This document shows positions 1-11,872 of a stretch of 64,000 nt of DNA, one piece after another (within the stretch, counting starts at the first letter, position 1; each line of letters opens with the position of its first letter). This DNA comes from Sanghuangporus weigelae (lineage: Eukaryota > Basidiomycota > Agaricomycetes > Hymenochaetales > Hymenochaetaceae). The notes under the pieces were generated by a model, which was given only the letters and a program-made list of their open reading frames with translations, was not told the origin of the DNA and did not search any database. The stretch covers positions 558,001 through 622,000 of the forward strand of contig CP137319.1 in the NCBI GenBank assembly GCA_033182465.1, read 5' to 3'. A program made the position numbers and the translations under genes.

Positions 1-140
1 GGTTGAAGCTGAGATGGTTGTTGTGAGGGCGAAAAAGTTAGGACGTGAAGGAAAAGAGAAGGATGATGTGGGGGTGGGGGAAAGCAAAGATGCTTGAGGG
101 CAAGCAAGTGAGAAGGGGACGGTGGTCTTTTATAGACCAA
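1..140 (-). promoter_or_regulatory. TATA promoter and 5' UTR start of a gene running off the left edge
   Basis: Read on the minus strand, TATAAAAG lies at 134-127. It is followed at about 30 nt by a C/T-rich leader and then an A/C-rich stretch (CACAACAACCATC near 30-15), the usual look of a highly expressed fungal 5' leader. No minus-strand ATG occurs between the TATA box and position 1, so the start codon would lie outside the window. That a gene is present is inferred from promoter texture alone. Confidence 0.45.
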
Positions 141-3100
141 CCATATGCATGGATAGCGATCAAGAGATGGACCCTGGACTGTTGAATATCATATTTTTCT
201 TGAAATTATAATTATTCGGACGCTGGCATGGACCTCTATGGCGGCCGATCTGTCATTTCCTTTCCTGGATCCCTCGTGCCAAGTTCAAGGCACTCCTCAG
301 GACCCTGGACACCTGCCTCCACTATTTCGCCCGGATTTTGTCGTCTTTGTGGTTTCGCTCGCTTTTTTGTTTATCCTCGATTCGATGCGAGATCGCCTCC
401 ATATTCTGCTCTCTCCTCCACGCATAAACTTTCTCTTCACTGCTGCTCTTCAATCGACATCGGCCGCCGACCATATGCTTCGTCTGAAGACCCTCGGACG
501 TCATCGTCCCGACTTCAAATCTCCCTTTTCTCGCCGCCGACAAGTTCATCCTAGCCTGACCTGGCGCTCTAGATGCCGTATAATACTTCCCAGCCTAGGC
601 GGTCTATTCCTTTCTGATCAAATGATGTTTGGAAATAACTGAGGTGGCATCTGGGATTCTGAGAAATGATCAATTAAACTCAATACCGCCGACAAAATAG
701 ATTCTGATATGTGATGCCCCTATTATGGCCGCAGTCATATGATTCCCATTGCTCGAAATCGACGAGAGAGTCAGATACCTCGTAAGGTGGTCAGGTGGTC
801 AGGCGGACTCATCAGTCGTAATCAGGATCATCATCCTTGCCTTCTTTGCAAAACCTACTTCGGATTCTCTGTGCCATTTCATCTGTCGCGGCCAATTGAG
901 AAATCTGGAACTAGTCCCGAATGTGCCTGTAGGACCGCTGAAGACAACGGTTCGATGAGGGAAACTCGTAAACGAAGCGCGCCGTATGGGAATGCGCTGG
1001 TGGAAGCGCATGGACTGTGAATGAATCACTGATCGATGGTGATGACCCAATGGACACGGCCGAGGCAGCAGAAGTAACGGCGCAAAGCCGCCCAATCCCT
1101 TTCGAAAAAGCTCTCTAAACTTAGTGCTCTGTCTCGGTTTGAGTTTCGACCGTCTCGAACACGCTTATGAAACACGCCGACTCAAAAGGAAGTAATTAGC
1201 ATTAGACCAAGCTTGCAAGCGCCGACTGTCGCTAACGCATGTAGACTCATGAAAATAACGCGCGAATTTGAAATATGCCATGAACATCAGGAATAGCATC
1301 GTCGGTATGGAGAGTTTCGTTGAAGACGTCAGCGTCTCTCAAGAATCCTTCTGAGCTGTCTTCCTGGGGCCCCAGGGAGCCCCGCGGTACGAACGGATAA
1401 GCCCAAGGTCTGCGTAGGACGGTATCACATCAACTCCGATATCAGTCTTCCTTTGTACCTTCTACGTCTAAATCAGCGGATTTTCTCAACTTGTTCATAC
1501 CGTTCTGCTCGTTTCCGTTTCTTTAGTATTCTACAATAAGACGCATAAGAAAAGGTACACACATTGTTGCATATATCTTCTTTCATTTGCCAAACCCATT
1601 CGCCCTCATTATCGACGCTGATACATGCGTTCTCCTTAACCGTTATTGTGCACCAGAACGCACTGAGCAATGATTAGGTTGGGAATTTTAAATTGACTTT
1701 CAACTTAGACGGAAGCCGTGTAAAGTGTTCCGATTTTATGGTACTATCCTGCTTTCTTTGACAGATCTTTGTTTGCTCATCATCAGTTCTGAGATCACCC
1801 TCTTCGTCACTCATCCTCTCTGTTCTTTCCGATCCTTCGAGATAAAGCACCTGAACACACTAGATGCATCACTTATCGGCTTAACGATTTACAAGTAAAT
1901 GCCCAGCTTTGCCCAAGCATTACCGACTTCATCCACACCGATTTATCCAAGCTCCGAAGAGTCACGCGAGGCAAAGTCCGTTTCTTGCGTATCTCTACAG
2001 CCTCAAACGTAATCCAAGAAAAAAACTCTTGCTTGAGCTTGGTTGTGCTGTGAACGTGGGAAGAACCAGCGGCGGATGAATTCTATGGATGCGGGGACCC
2101 CGGTGGTACGTGCCACGCATTTAACGCTAACGCAAGAGCCGACTATAGTTGTTGGTCAGTCTGTTGGTGTTGTTGTAGAGCTCCGATACCTCATCTGCTA
2201 TCCTCTCAGCGCCGGTGCAGACGGCGGTGGTCACAAGACCCGTGCGCGGACGATTCTCGCCCTGAAACAGCCGCTCTACTAAACGTTTCTCGTCGTCAAG
2301 TCGGTCAACGGAACATGCGGTAGAACTCACCGACCGGTGCAGATCAAATGAACGTGAAATGCAAGCGGTTCATCTATGTAGGCATCTAGCCTACACGCGC
2401 CACGATACGCAATTTGGAAATTCAGGCTGAATATGTCAAATTAGAGCAAGGAACGAATGTGGAACCACGAGTGGAGGAAAAACTGCTCCACCTCGAATGA
2501 ATAGGCTCTTGATGTAGGGCTTCAAGTTCGAGACCGAAGATATAGGCCCTCGTTACTCTAGAAGAGGATCCCCAGTCTCCATGTCAGCGCTTTCTTCAGT
2601 CGAAGCTTTGTCCATCCTCCAAACACCGAGGAATGAATACGAAATTCGCCTTGCTGCCAGTAAGTTGCCCCGGATTCATCCCAATTTACCGGACGGCGAG
2701 GTCTGGAGGCATCGACATACTACTTTTTCGTAGGTCAAGTTCAGCCGCCGGCTTTGGTATGGAACGAACGGCCATCTTGGAGGCGAAGCAGTTCTGGTCG
2801 AGATCCGGAAGCTTGCACAGGCTCCAGAAATTTGTCGAGATCCCATTCTATTTTTGAAATTCGGGTGGATCATCTGTGCCGTAACATAGCTTTACTGTAG
2901 CTCCTTCCCGAACCTATAGAACATACCCAATAAGCTGTCTTGACCTTTCCTTTAGAAGGAATCTCCGCTCCTTCAACTGTGGACGATGACGTTTCCTGTG
3001 CACCGGTCTGATTTCCTCCGGGCATGGGATACCACGCCTAACATTTACGAGGTCCGGATTCCCGGAGATGCCTTCATGCTATGCCCCGAGCATCTCATGT

Positions 3101-5554
3101 TTTGTTCTAGAGAACGGACAGGGTCAGTTATGCCGCTCGGTATTTGCCCAACGTCCTGAAAGCAGGGTACCATGTGGTAAGTAATAATTGGAATCGATTC
3201 AACTGACTGAGTATCATCACTCCCGGACCATGCCTATAGCTGAGGAAGAGGCCTACTAGAACCGCTTTCACTCTAAGAACTCGGTCCCCTTCACAACAAA
3301 GTCGAAACACCAGAATGTTCTTATCCGTTGGTCAACTTTCGCATTCTGAACAACCGAACTTAATTCCTGTCTGAGGGTACTGGCCTTATTCGCAGTTCTC
3401 TTCCCAGAGGCACCGTCTTTCACACTGCTCTGACTAGGCTATTCCAACTCGTGTCCTTCTTTCAGGAAAACTCGCGGATGGAGAAGTAAGACAACAAGCT
3501 CCATAATAATTCTTTTGTCAGCATCCATTTCGTTGATAACTGACTTGCTCTCGACAGGAAGTCCTCCATCAAGCGGGGAAATCAGTAAACAAGTCGTGCA
3601 CATCGGCGCCGCCTGTGTGAATAGTAAACAATGTAATCACCGATTTCGAGGCTTGATGGAATGTCCGGACAGGGTCCATCATTCAACAATGAACGTTATA
3701 CTGCCGACACCTGTAGCCTCCGCGAATTGATTCCGTCCTTCATGATAATGATCAACGCCCGATTAACCTTTCGTCCCGTCCCGACAGTCTCGGTCCTAGA
3801 TCGTCTTGAGATCTAGGCTTTCAGACTAGACTAATCACGATGACGCTCTCGATCATCCTTGACCTTTTTGGTTGGAGGAGCGATGACGTCCCGCGCGGTC
3901 CTCCGTCGGCGATTACTTACTTGCTATTGCATCAGCAGCGGATCACAAGGAACTACCTTATACGGTGTCTTCGATACTTTTACGAGATGCGGACCTAAGA
4001 GCTTGCGATCGATTATGGGGAAAACGCAATTGATAATGCTGAGGCTTCATGCCCTTCGCATGCTTTCATGCGTAAGTCTGTGATGCCTGTCTTTAAATCC
4101 CGAAGCAACCTACAATCAGTAGCAAGATACTCTCATTCATACTCTTCACTTACAAAGTGGTTTGTGGGGTATTGGCCAGTATCAACCTTAGCGGACCAAT
4201 TAGTCTTCTTCACCGGCGCGTACGCCATCGCTCGATCGGGCCAGACGAGAAGCTCAAGTAGCAAATACGTCACTATCAACCATTTCGCGAAGCATACACA
4301 TATTTGTCAATCGATGAGCTAGAAGGTTGATTGTAGCTTCGTACCATCTGCATGATACCAAATTAGAAGGGACGGCACCGATAGATTTCGAACGACCGTA
4401 GCAGGCATCAAGAAAGCATCTCATCTTTGTTTACGTGGCGGATTGCTGAAGAGCGCCAGATTATAGATGGATAACTTTGCCCAGAGAACCAATGCCATTT
4501 CGACTGAATTGTATCCAACCGACGAGCTTGGTCGTAGACGATGATCGGAGAGATATAATTTAGAATCGTAGTTCTTTGTCACGTACAAAGGTACTAGATC
4601 CACTTCAGAGAACAATAGTCATGTTCGCCTCATTCGAGTTGTAGCCCGAGCCTCGAAGCTGGCTGAGCCCCCCTCCCAATATAAATACATAAATACCTTG
4701 TATCGATTTATTATCACACCATATGCACAGCAAATGTTCTACATCCGCTGCCGGTTCGTCATTCCTTCTTGTGCACCAGTCCTAGTGACGGATATCGTCG
4801 CTGCATTTGGTGCATTCGAAGCTTATCGGAGGTGCTTTCGGCGGATGCAGAGTCACTGTCGTATGTTCACTTTATTGCGAGAACAGCGAGGCAACTTGAA
4901 GGTCTTTCGTGCTCCCGTGATATGCGGCATGCAGTGTGCTTAGTATGCATGCTCTGAAGGAGCGTGGCCCGACAGCCTGGGCTGACAGATAGCAGTTGCC
5001 AGTTCGCAAGTTCCCTCTCGGGTCATTCTCTCACCAGCTGGTAGGCTACCAGTAAACTGAGTAGAGTGCGAGCACAGGCTTTCATGTTGTTTCCTTGACT
5101 TCAGCACCGATCATCCAGTTCATGTGACATTATCGCCCTAAGACTTTTGTCTCTGCAACTTCAGCTTGCTATCACTGTTCGGACGAAGGACCTTTTCCAC
5201 GTCTCTCCTCTCCGCGCTCGGCTGGATTTGAAGCCGTTCACTGAATGGAAGCTAGCCACAAAATCGTGGATCACGTTTCAGCACTGTGCGTGACAGAAGA
5301 AGTCGCGAGACGATCGTGACAGCCGTGACGCGACGCGACGCGACACGCGTCTTGGCTCACAACCAGGCAAACTCTACATGCCATGGACTGCTGACTGGAC
5401 TTCTTACGATCTTTCTCTTATTCGTTCTATTACTATGAGACTCAGAAAGAGGAACTATACAAGGTATCAGATACAAAATCTGGGACAGAAACGAGCTTAT
5501 GAAAGGAATGGATGGGAGATGGCGATGCTACAATAGCCGAATACTACTGCTCGT
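141..5554. other. 5.4 kb without a recognisable gene
   Basis: Open frames on both strands are short, overlapping and not protein-like, and no splice-joined frame resembles a family I know. Base composition is ordinary. A short GACGC-rich stretch (5320-5350, ending in an ACGCGT box) is the only visible low-complexity feature. A strongly decayed gene around 2560-3330 is possible because frames shift repeatedly there, but I cannot name it. Confidence 0.4.
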
Positions 5555-6676
5555 TCATTCAGAGCTTCGTCGACGTTTTGCTGGACGACTAACCGTCTCT
5601 CCTCCATCGGTCAGCCCAATATCCTTTTTTAATCCTTCAATGGGTTCGAGAGGTTTATCCCTCGCAAACGGATGCTCATCAAGAATATCATCCAGATATT
5701 CTCTCCAGGTCATGTCCTCGCCGTCAGGGCGTGGCTCGAGGTCCACGCGCTTATTATACGTCGACGTGTAAAACAGAGCTGAAGGCCACCCTGAAACAAG
5801 TCTTCGGTCAGTCAATAGCACAAGCTATAGTAAAGCAATGAACGACACTTACACCATGGGGTTGCGTCCTCAATGATATACGCAGCTTCGTTGTCGATGT
5901 TTTCGCCAGAATGTAAGGTCCTAAGGTGCCTAGTGCAAGGATCTTTGCGTGCAAATAACCCGACATCTCGTTTGTCTATCCGACCTGACACTGCCGCCTT
6001 CTGGAATACCTCCGCCCTATTTTCCAGGCAGAGGCGGCATTTATACGTGGTCCACAAGATGCCTCTGGCGTCCGGTATGTGACATAAGACGTGCCGGTCG
6101 TGTTGTTGCTTGTTATCAAATGTCACATCGCAGTTGCCCCCGAACGTCCGTTTCCAGCGACAAGGAAACCCATTATCCGCGATAACTTCTTTGGAATGCT
6201 CTTCTCGAGCATCCTCGGACGGAGTAGGGAGTTCCACCACTTCGCCGTCAGTATCCGACTCCATGATACTCTCAGGCGGATCTTGGTCGCTCGGATGAGC
6301 AGTCGTTAGGTATTTCATGTCGATACACAGAGCATTGTAGAGGTAAGACAGATCCGCTTCTACAAGTCCTTCGAAGTACTCGGTGTGGCTGGTGACCATT
6401 GCATAACCGAGGGAGGGAGGGTACAAGCTAGAAGAGTAACTGAACGGGTTTGTCACTAATACCGATGTGAATCCCGCCTCAGAAAGAGGATCATCGTCGT
6501 CAGGTAGTTGGAATACAGATGGAGTCGGAGGCCTCGCTGGAAAGCGCTGCGCTCGAAAGTGCCGTCTTGTCTCATCCGGACTGATAGACCGAGAGGAGCA
6601 CTAGTCATCCGAATGTATTAGCGAGGTCTCTTAAAGAAATAGAAATACTCACAGAAGATTCGAATCTAGAAGACAT
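5555..6676 (-). CDS. C2H2-type zinc-finger protein, uncharacterised (335 aa)
   Basis: Three exons on the minus strand: 6676-6653 (MSSRFESS, exactly eight codons), 6600-5853 and 5790-5555. The introns are 52 and 62 nt with GTGAGT/TAG and GTAAGT/CAG borders. Joined length is 1008 nt including the stop. Two Cys/His clusters stand out: C155...C165...H175-H182, and C196-x2-C199...H233-x4-H238 with a typical RKDPCTRHLRTLH helix. The segment between the N-terminus and the first finger is acidic and serine-rich, and the protein ends in a basic RPAKRRR motif that could be a nuclear signal. Agaricomycete genomes hold many such solitary C2H2 proteins, usually assumed to be DNA-binding. The first finger has wide spacing, so it may not fold classically. 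The start was chosen because the first exon has no in-frame alternative. No target or pathway can be inferred. Confidence 0.7.
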
Positions 6677-8933
6677 AGCAACAATCCAGCAACCGAGAGT
6701 AGCGAGAGAGCAAGGAACTGCACAGTGAGAGGTGAATGAGAGGAGATAACGTTGAGAGCTTGAAGTGTGAACGTCAATCCCTTTAAAAGCCGTCCTGTTC
6801 ATCGGACCTTGAGCATGTCTCGTAGCCACAGAGCAATTTTCTTTGAGGGATACATGCTTTCACCACCATTGAACAATGGGTGGCGACCGACACAATGAGC
6901 AGCCTGGGTTACTGGTCGGTAATTGAAAAATCTATTTTCCGTACATGGCAACTTGCCGCGCTTGATTCGTGTTCGTACCTAGCCGAAATGAAATCAAGGA
7001 TTTCCACGATGAAGGTCAAATACAACGCCAGATCGATTGAGATGCAAGGCAACAATTAGTAGACTAGCCACTCGGCACCCGGACCAGAGCCACCTCAAGC
7101 CACGGAGCACGGTCAAGCCAGAGAATTGGGGGTAAATCACAGACCGACGGAAATGGTGAAAGGACTCGGCTTACGATTCGAAGGAGGGGACGGGTGGTAC
7201 GAAACCGCAAAATGCGGTTTCTCGAACGAATCGAACAGAACCAATCAGGGTGTCCTTTGCGGCCCAAAAAGGCACGTCTCATGTCTCATACATCAAGATT
7301 TCGTCTTCCTAAAGCCGTCAAACGTACCTGGCCACCGAGAACCAGTAGAGTCGGACAACGTAGTCAGCGGTCTCTAGTCTGCTTCCAGCTATGTTCGAGT
7401 CAGAAGCGCGACCACACCATCCAAGTAGCTTGAAGTTTCCCTCAACCGTTCTATAGAGAAATTCATTTGTAGAGAGAGGTAGGAGAAACGGTGGTAGGGT
7501 ACTCCAGTCGATACCACTCCTTTTCTTACAGAGATTATTTCCGAGGAGAGCACATTTTAGCGACTCTTTCTCTGGTTCATGGCAGGAAAAGCAGTTTCAA
7601 GAAGCGCCCCGGTTACACAGACCATTAGCTCTGGATGTTCCGATGCGAAGCAAAGCGCATCCGTTGCAAAGCTTGTTATGAATCGGTCTGTTGAGAGGAG
7701 CGAGAATCATAACATTTTGAGTTCACGACCACGATACAGTTCAAGAAGCTCGCACCTTGAATGCATATGTCTCACTACTGAACTCTTCTTGATTGTTAGC
7801 TAGAACTTTCCACCTACCAGATAGAACGCTAGTCGTCAAAAAATTCTTCGTTGCAATGACATTTGAATTAGCTACCTTACTGGCAGGAAACCAACAAGAT
7901 GAGTTCTGAGATCACGGAAGCAATGGTCTGAGTATCTCGTATGAATGCAGACGCTGACGACCACGAACGGCGACCGGTAAATATATGGAGTAGAGATTTC
8001 TCTGTAAGGATCAAGAAGAGCTTTGTCGGCATCATGTCCCGCATCTACTTGAGAACACCCAGGCAAGTGAGTCATTTGGCTGTCAAGAATACCAATGCCA
8101 GGCCTCCAGGGTTTCCCGTTTCTTGAAGTATGGAAACAGTGTGCACTGCAAGAACATTTGCATTTGCCATAGATATGGGGGTCGGCAACGCTGTACGGAT
8201 TTGCGTGCGTTCCCAGGCCAGGCAGGGCTTCGGTTATAGGTATGATCGTCGGAGTTCAAAAAGAGTTTACAATGATTCTTTGACTTGAATTTCCCTCTAC
8301 CACAGTTCATGTATCGGTCTAATAAAATGGTAGAATATATGTTTGAATAAGATGCTTCAACTCTCAGGAGGTACTTTTTGCAAAAACTGCACTGTTGCTA
8401 ATAATTAAGCTAATTTGTTGTGAATCTTATGATGAAACAATGGATTTTTGTCTTTGAATTCCAGCCAGCTAAAACTCATACATCGACACGAAATTTTCCG
8501 TAGGATACACTGAAGTACTATACTTCAACTCCCAGGGGCTACATTTTCGAAAACATAAGTAGGTGAATTGTTCTGTTGTGCACTTTGTGATGCATGATTT
8601 TGCCAAGGATTTGCAATACTTGCCTATTTGGGCTTATTTTCGGCCTCCGATGCGCACGCGAAGACCATAGGGATTGCCCACCCCCAATAGATAGATCTTT
8701 TCACGGCGAACGTGACCGTGAGTCAGAGTCAGAGACACGTGAACTTCGGAAATTCTTCGGAGGTTTCGGCCCCAAAATGGTCTTGCCTGCCCCGCTTCCT
8801 TCCTTCCGATTGTTAGGTTTACAACATGTCTCCATGCTGCTGATTATAAAATTCCACGAGTCGACTCGTTAGTTATATCAGATCAGGTGTATTTTACCAC
8901 TCGCCTCTCCCATCCTTTCTCCTACACCCCCCT
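6677..8933. other. Intergenic region with a degenerate direct repeat
   Basis: No protein-like frame was found. The part from about 8355 to 8620 contains two imperfect copies of a sequence starting CTTCAACTC(T/C)CAGG (see the repeat entry). The remainder holds the promoters of the C2H2 gene and of the MFS gene. Confidence 0.4.
8355..8620. repeat. Imperfect direct repeat, period about 168 bp
   Basis: CTTCAACTCTCAGGAGGTAC at 8355 recurs as CTTCAACTCCCAGGGGCTAC at 8523. Each copy continues into a T/A-rich segment with TTGTTGTGAATCTTATGATG versus TCTGTTGTGCACTTTGTGATG. The copies are diverged, so the duplication looks old. Confidence 0.5.
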
Positions 8934-11100
8934 ATGATTGGAGAAACAAACTTAACAAAGTCAGATCTCGTCGAGGCTGCTATACATCCAATTGCCAATG
9001 TCGAAAGAGAAAGACGTCCTTTCTCTTGCGAGTATAATGAGCTTGACGGTCCAAAGCTATCAACCATGCCGATGGATGTAACGTCCTCACCAGCGGCCGA
9101 AGTTACAAACGAAAAGGTTGAAGACACCAATGTTCCGTCCAGAACTCCAGCAATGAAGCGGAAGGAAAGAGTGCAACTTTTTTCTCTTTTCTTTTCTATC
9201 TTTGTCGCTGGCTGGGATGGAGGTACGTATGGTCCACTATTACCCAGGTTCCAGATATATTACCATGTCAGTCAAATACGAGCAGTCCGTGAATTTAATG
9301 CTGATGAGTCTGCTCTATGTAGGTCAATTATACCGTCGTGTCGATGATCTTCGTTTCGAACTGTGTCGTAAGTCTCTGCACAGTGTGTAGCAACCTTATG
9401 GCTAAACTTCATCGATTCAAGGGTTTTGTTGTCGGTGCGACCTCAAACGTTTACCTGACGGAAAGGCTGGGCTTTGGGAAGGCTAGTATCAGACTTCGTC
9501 TTATGTTCGTTCCCTGCTAATGTCATCATCAGGCACTTGTCATGGGTTAGATAAACGGATGTCTTTCGTAACTTGGTTTAATGATCGATTTAGGATCCAT
9601 TGCACAAGTGATTGGTTATACACTAATGTCCCCGCGGTTGCCATTCCCTGTTTTCTGCGTCGCATTTTTCATCAACGGCTGGGGTATATCCATCCAAGTG
9701 AGTGATGAAACAAGTAATTACTCCTGGTGCTAGAAGTCTTTCCCAGGATGCGCAAGCGAATGGGTACGTAGCGGGTCTGACTGAGAGCTCCGCTACAAAG
9801 ATGGGGGTCATGCACGCGCTTTACGGTATGACGCATTCTAAGCATTTTATTGTCTCATGTTCATTTATTGTACATCAGGATTGGGTGCTATGGTTGCACC
9901 GTTCGCTGCCACCGAGTTTGCCAAGATGCCACAGCAATGGTCGTGTCATTTCCTCGTCTCGGTGGGACTCACCACAATAAATACGTTGATCTTATTGCTC
10001 GTTTTTCGTGGCAGGGTCCAGGATGGTACGTCGGCTCCCGACCGGCGCACTTGATTTCAGCTAATTTCTCGTGCCGTCACAGAATGCCTTCGTGAGATCG
10101 GCGAAGCTTCCATGAAACGCGGAACTAGCCAACATAGCAAATACAGGCAAATACTAACGCAGAAAGTCGTGCATCTGTTAGCGATTTTCAGTCTGGTCTA
10201 TGTAGGAATCGAAATTACGATAGCAGGTCCATTTGTTTCTTCGAAACCGAAGTAATTGACGGCTCAAATGGATCATTAATGTAGGTTGGACCGTTTCGTA
10301 CATACAGCAGTATCGTGGCGGAGGTGCATCTGCCGGATATGTTTCCACCGGATTCTTCGGAGGTACGATCAAATAGGTTCTGTCAGCCAGAGAACCAAAT
10401 GCATACCCTACGACACCAGGTCTGACACTTGGACGCGTTGGCCTCCTGTGGATTAACAATAAGGTGTGTTGAAATTCCCAGAAGTTACGACTGCAGGCCA
10501 AGAGTTGCTTCATATCAGGTTGGCGAACATCGAGTCATGTACATCTACATGTTGTTGTCCATCGGGTTTGTACTGTCCGATCTGTTCGTTCCCAGCGTCC
10601 GAGCTGAATGAAATATCCAGCCTTGAACTTGTCGTATGGTTAGTTCCATCTGTAATCAGTGGTGGAATAGCTGTATCGTTCGTCGGTTTCTTCCTCGGAC
10701 CGATGTACCCTATCCTCATGAACGAGACTGGACGTCTACTTCCTCAATGGCTACTTACAGGGTCCATTGGCTGGATAGCCTCCTTCGGCTTTTCGGGTGC
10801 GTTTGTACATGTCCGCACTCCAGTCATGGACCTGGCTCAAACGTCCTCTATTCAATAGGCTCGGCACTCTTTCCATTCATCACAGGTGCTCTCGCCGAAG
10901 AATTCGGAATAAAAACATTACAGCCGATGTAAGCGCCCTATGTTTAGTCTTTACGGCCGCAATATTGATTGACTCTGCTCAGACTTGTAGTTCTTATGGC
11001 TGTTATGATGGGCTTATGGTTGTTAGTGCCGGACGGGAGCCGCCCCCGCCGGCAGGAGACAGAAGAACATCGTGAAGCGACGGAAACGCCTGAGGCGTAG
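8934..11100 (+). CDS. Major facilitator superfamily transporter
   Basis: A many-exon membrane transporter. Readable pieces in order are FVAGWDGGTYGPLLPRFQIY, VNYTVVSMIFVSNC, GFVVGATSNVYLTERLGFGK, SIAQVIGYTLMSPRLPFPVF, DAQANGYVAGLTESSATKMG, GLGAMVAPFAATEFAKMPQQ, GWTVSYIQQYRGGGASAGYV, LGPMYPILMNETGRLLPQ, then an ALFPFITGALAEEFGIKTLQ segment and a short polar tail ending at the TAG at 11098-11100. The order and motifs match the fungal FucP/Bsc6-like MFS proteins, which are plasma-membrane carriers for small, often sugar-like solutes. About 13 short introns interrupt the frame. Exon 1 is 8934-9266 and exon 2 is 9323-9367. The junction after exon 3 (AAG at 9479-9481) keeps the family frame only if the intron begins with GC (9482-9532). 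The polar N-terminus of roughly 80 residues is cytosolic. Substrate unknown. No disabling mutation was seen. Confidence 0.85.
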
Positions 11101-11872
11101 CCGCACCTAAAGATACTCTGTATTGGATGCGATAGCGTTGAAACTACGGAGTATCTTGGTCACAGAGAAATCCAATACAAACTATTCCTTCCGACTGTTC
11201 ATGTGTGGTCCAATCAAAATATCCTCCCAAATGAGTGATGCGAAGACAATCTGCTGTGGACCGTCTCGGCACAGCCAACTATTCTTGCCGTGTAGTTTAA
11301 CGCAACTGCAATCGATATACCTGCAGAACGTAGATAATGTCACGGCTAATAAAAATTGCTATAGAGGCAGACTTCTTGTCCAACAGAAGTATCAGCTTGA
11401 AGCCATCGGACAGCGACCAAGAGTCTCCTTGTATATACGAAGTAGTACATGAAACATGAAAAGTTTCTGCCCAGAAAGGGGTACTTGGGCCCAGATTTAG
11501 GAAGATACTCATGTGCAGTTCGAGTAGAATGCCAACACTCAACAGACGTAGAGGACAGCGATATGAACTGAACCAGTCCCGGCGCGTTCGCCGAGGGTTG
11601 CTATTCCTGCGTGTATTGACGTGACTGACGTCCAAATGTATTCAGCACGCTCAAAGATACGGCGATATGTGAAGATCGAAAATAGGGGTGAAAGAAGAGC
11701 AAGAGCTAAATTTGTTGCACTGAAGCCGTTAGCCTTCAACGCCGTGTCGTTAAGTCGATGAAGAACAAGGAGGAAAAAATTGCTTTTATGAAGATCGACG
11801 CTCACGTGCATGGTATTAAAACATTTGAAATGAAATTGTCGCGTCTCAGCCTCTTCATCAGTACACGCGCCA
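11101..11872. other. Intergenic region between the MFS and Clr2-like genes
   Basis: It holds the 3' end of the transporter and the promoter of the Clr2-like gene. A minus-strand open frame over 11539-12096 overlaps the first Clr2-like exon and has no family features, so I treat it as a chance frame. Confidence 0.4.

Noticed and set aside
2560-3330. Possible decayed enzyme gene (several protein-like short frames)
   Set aside because: Frames change too often and no family could be recognised; left as unassigned.
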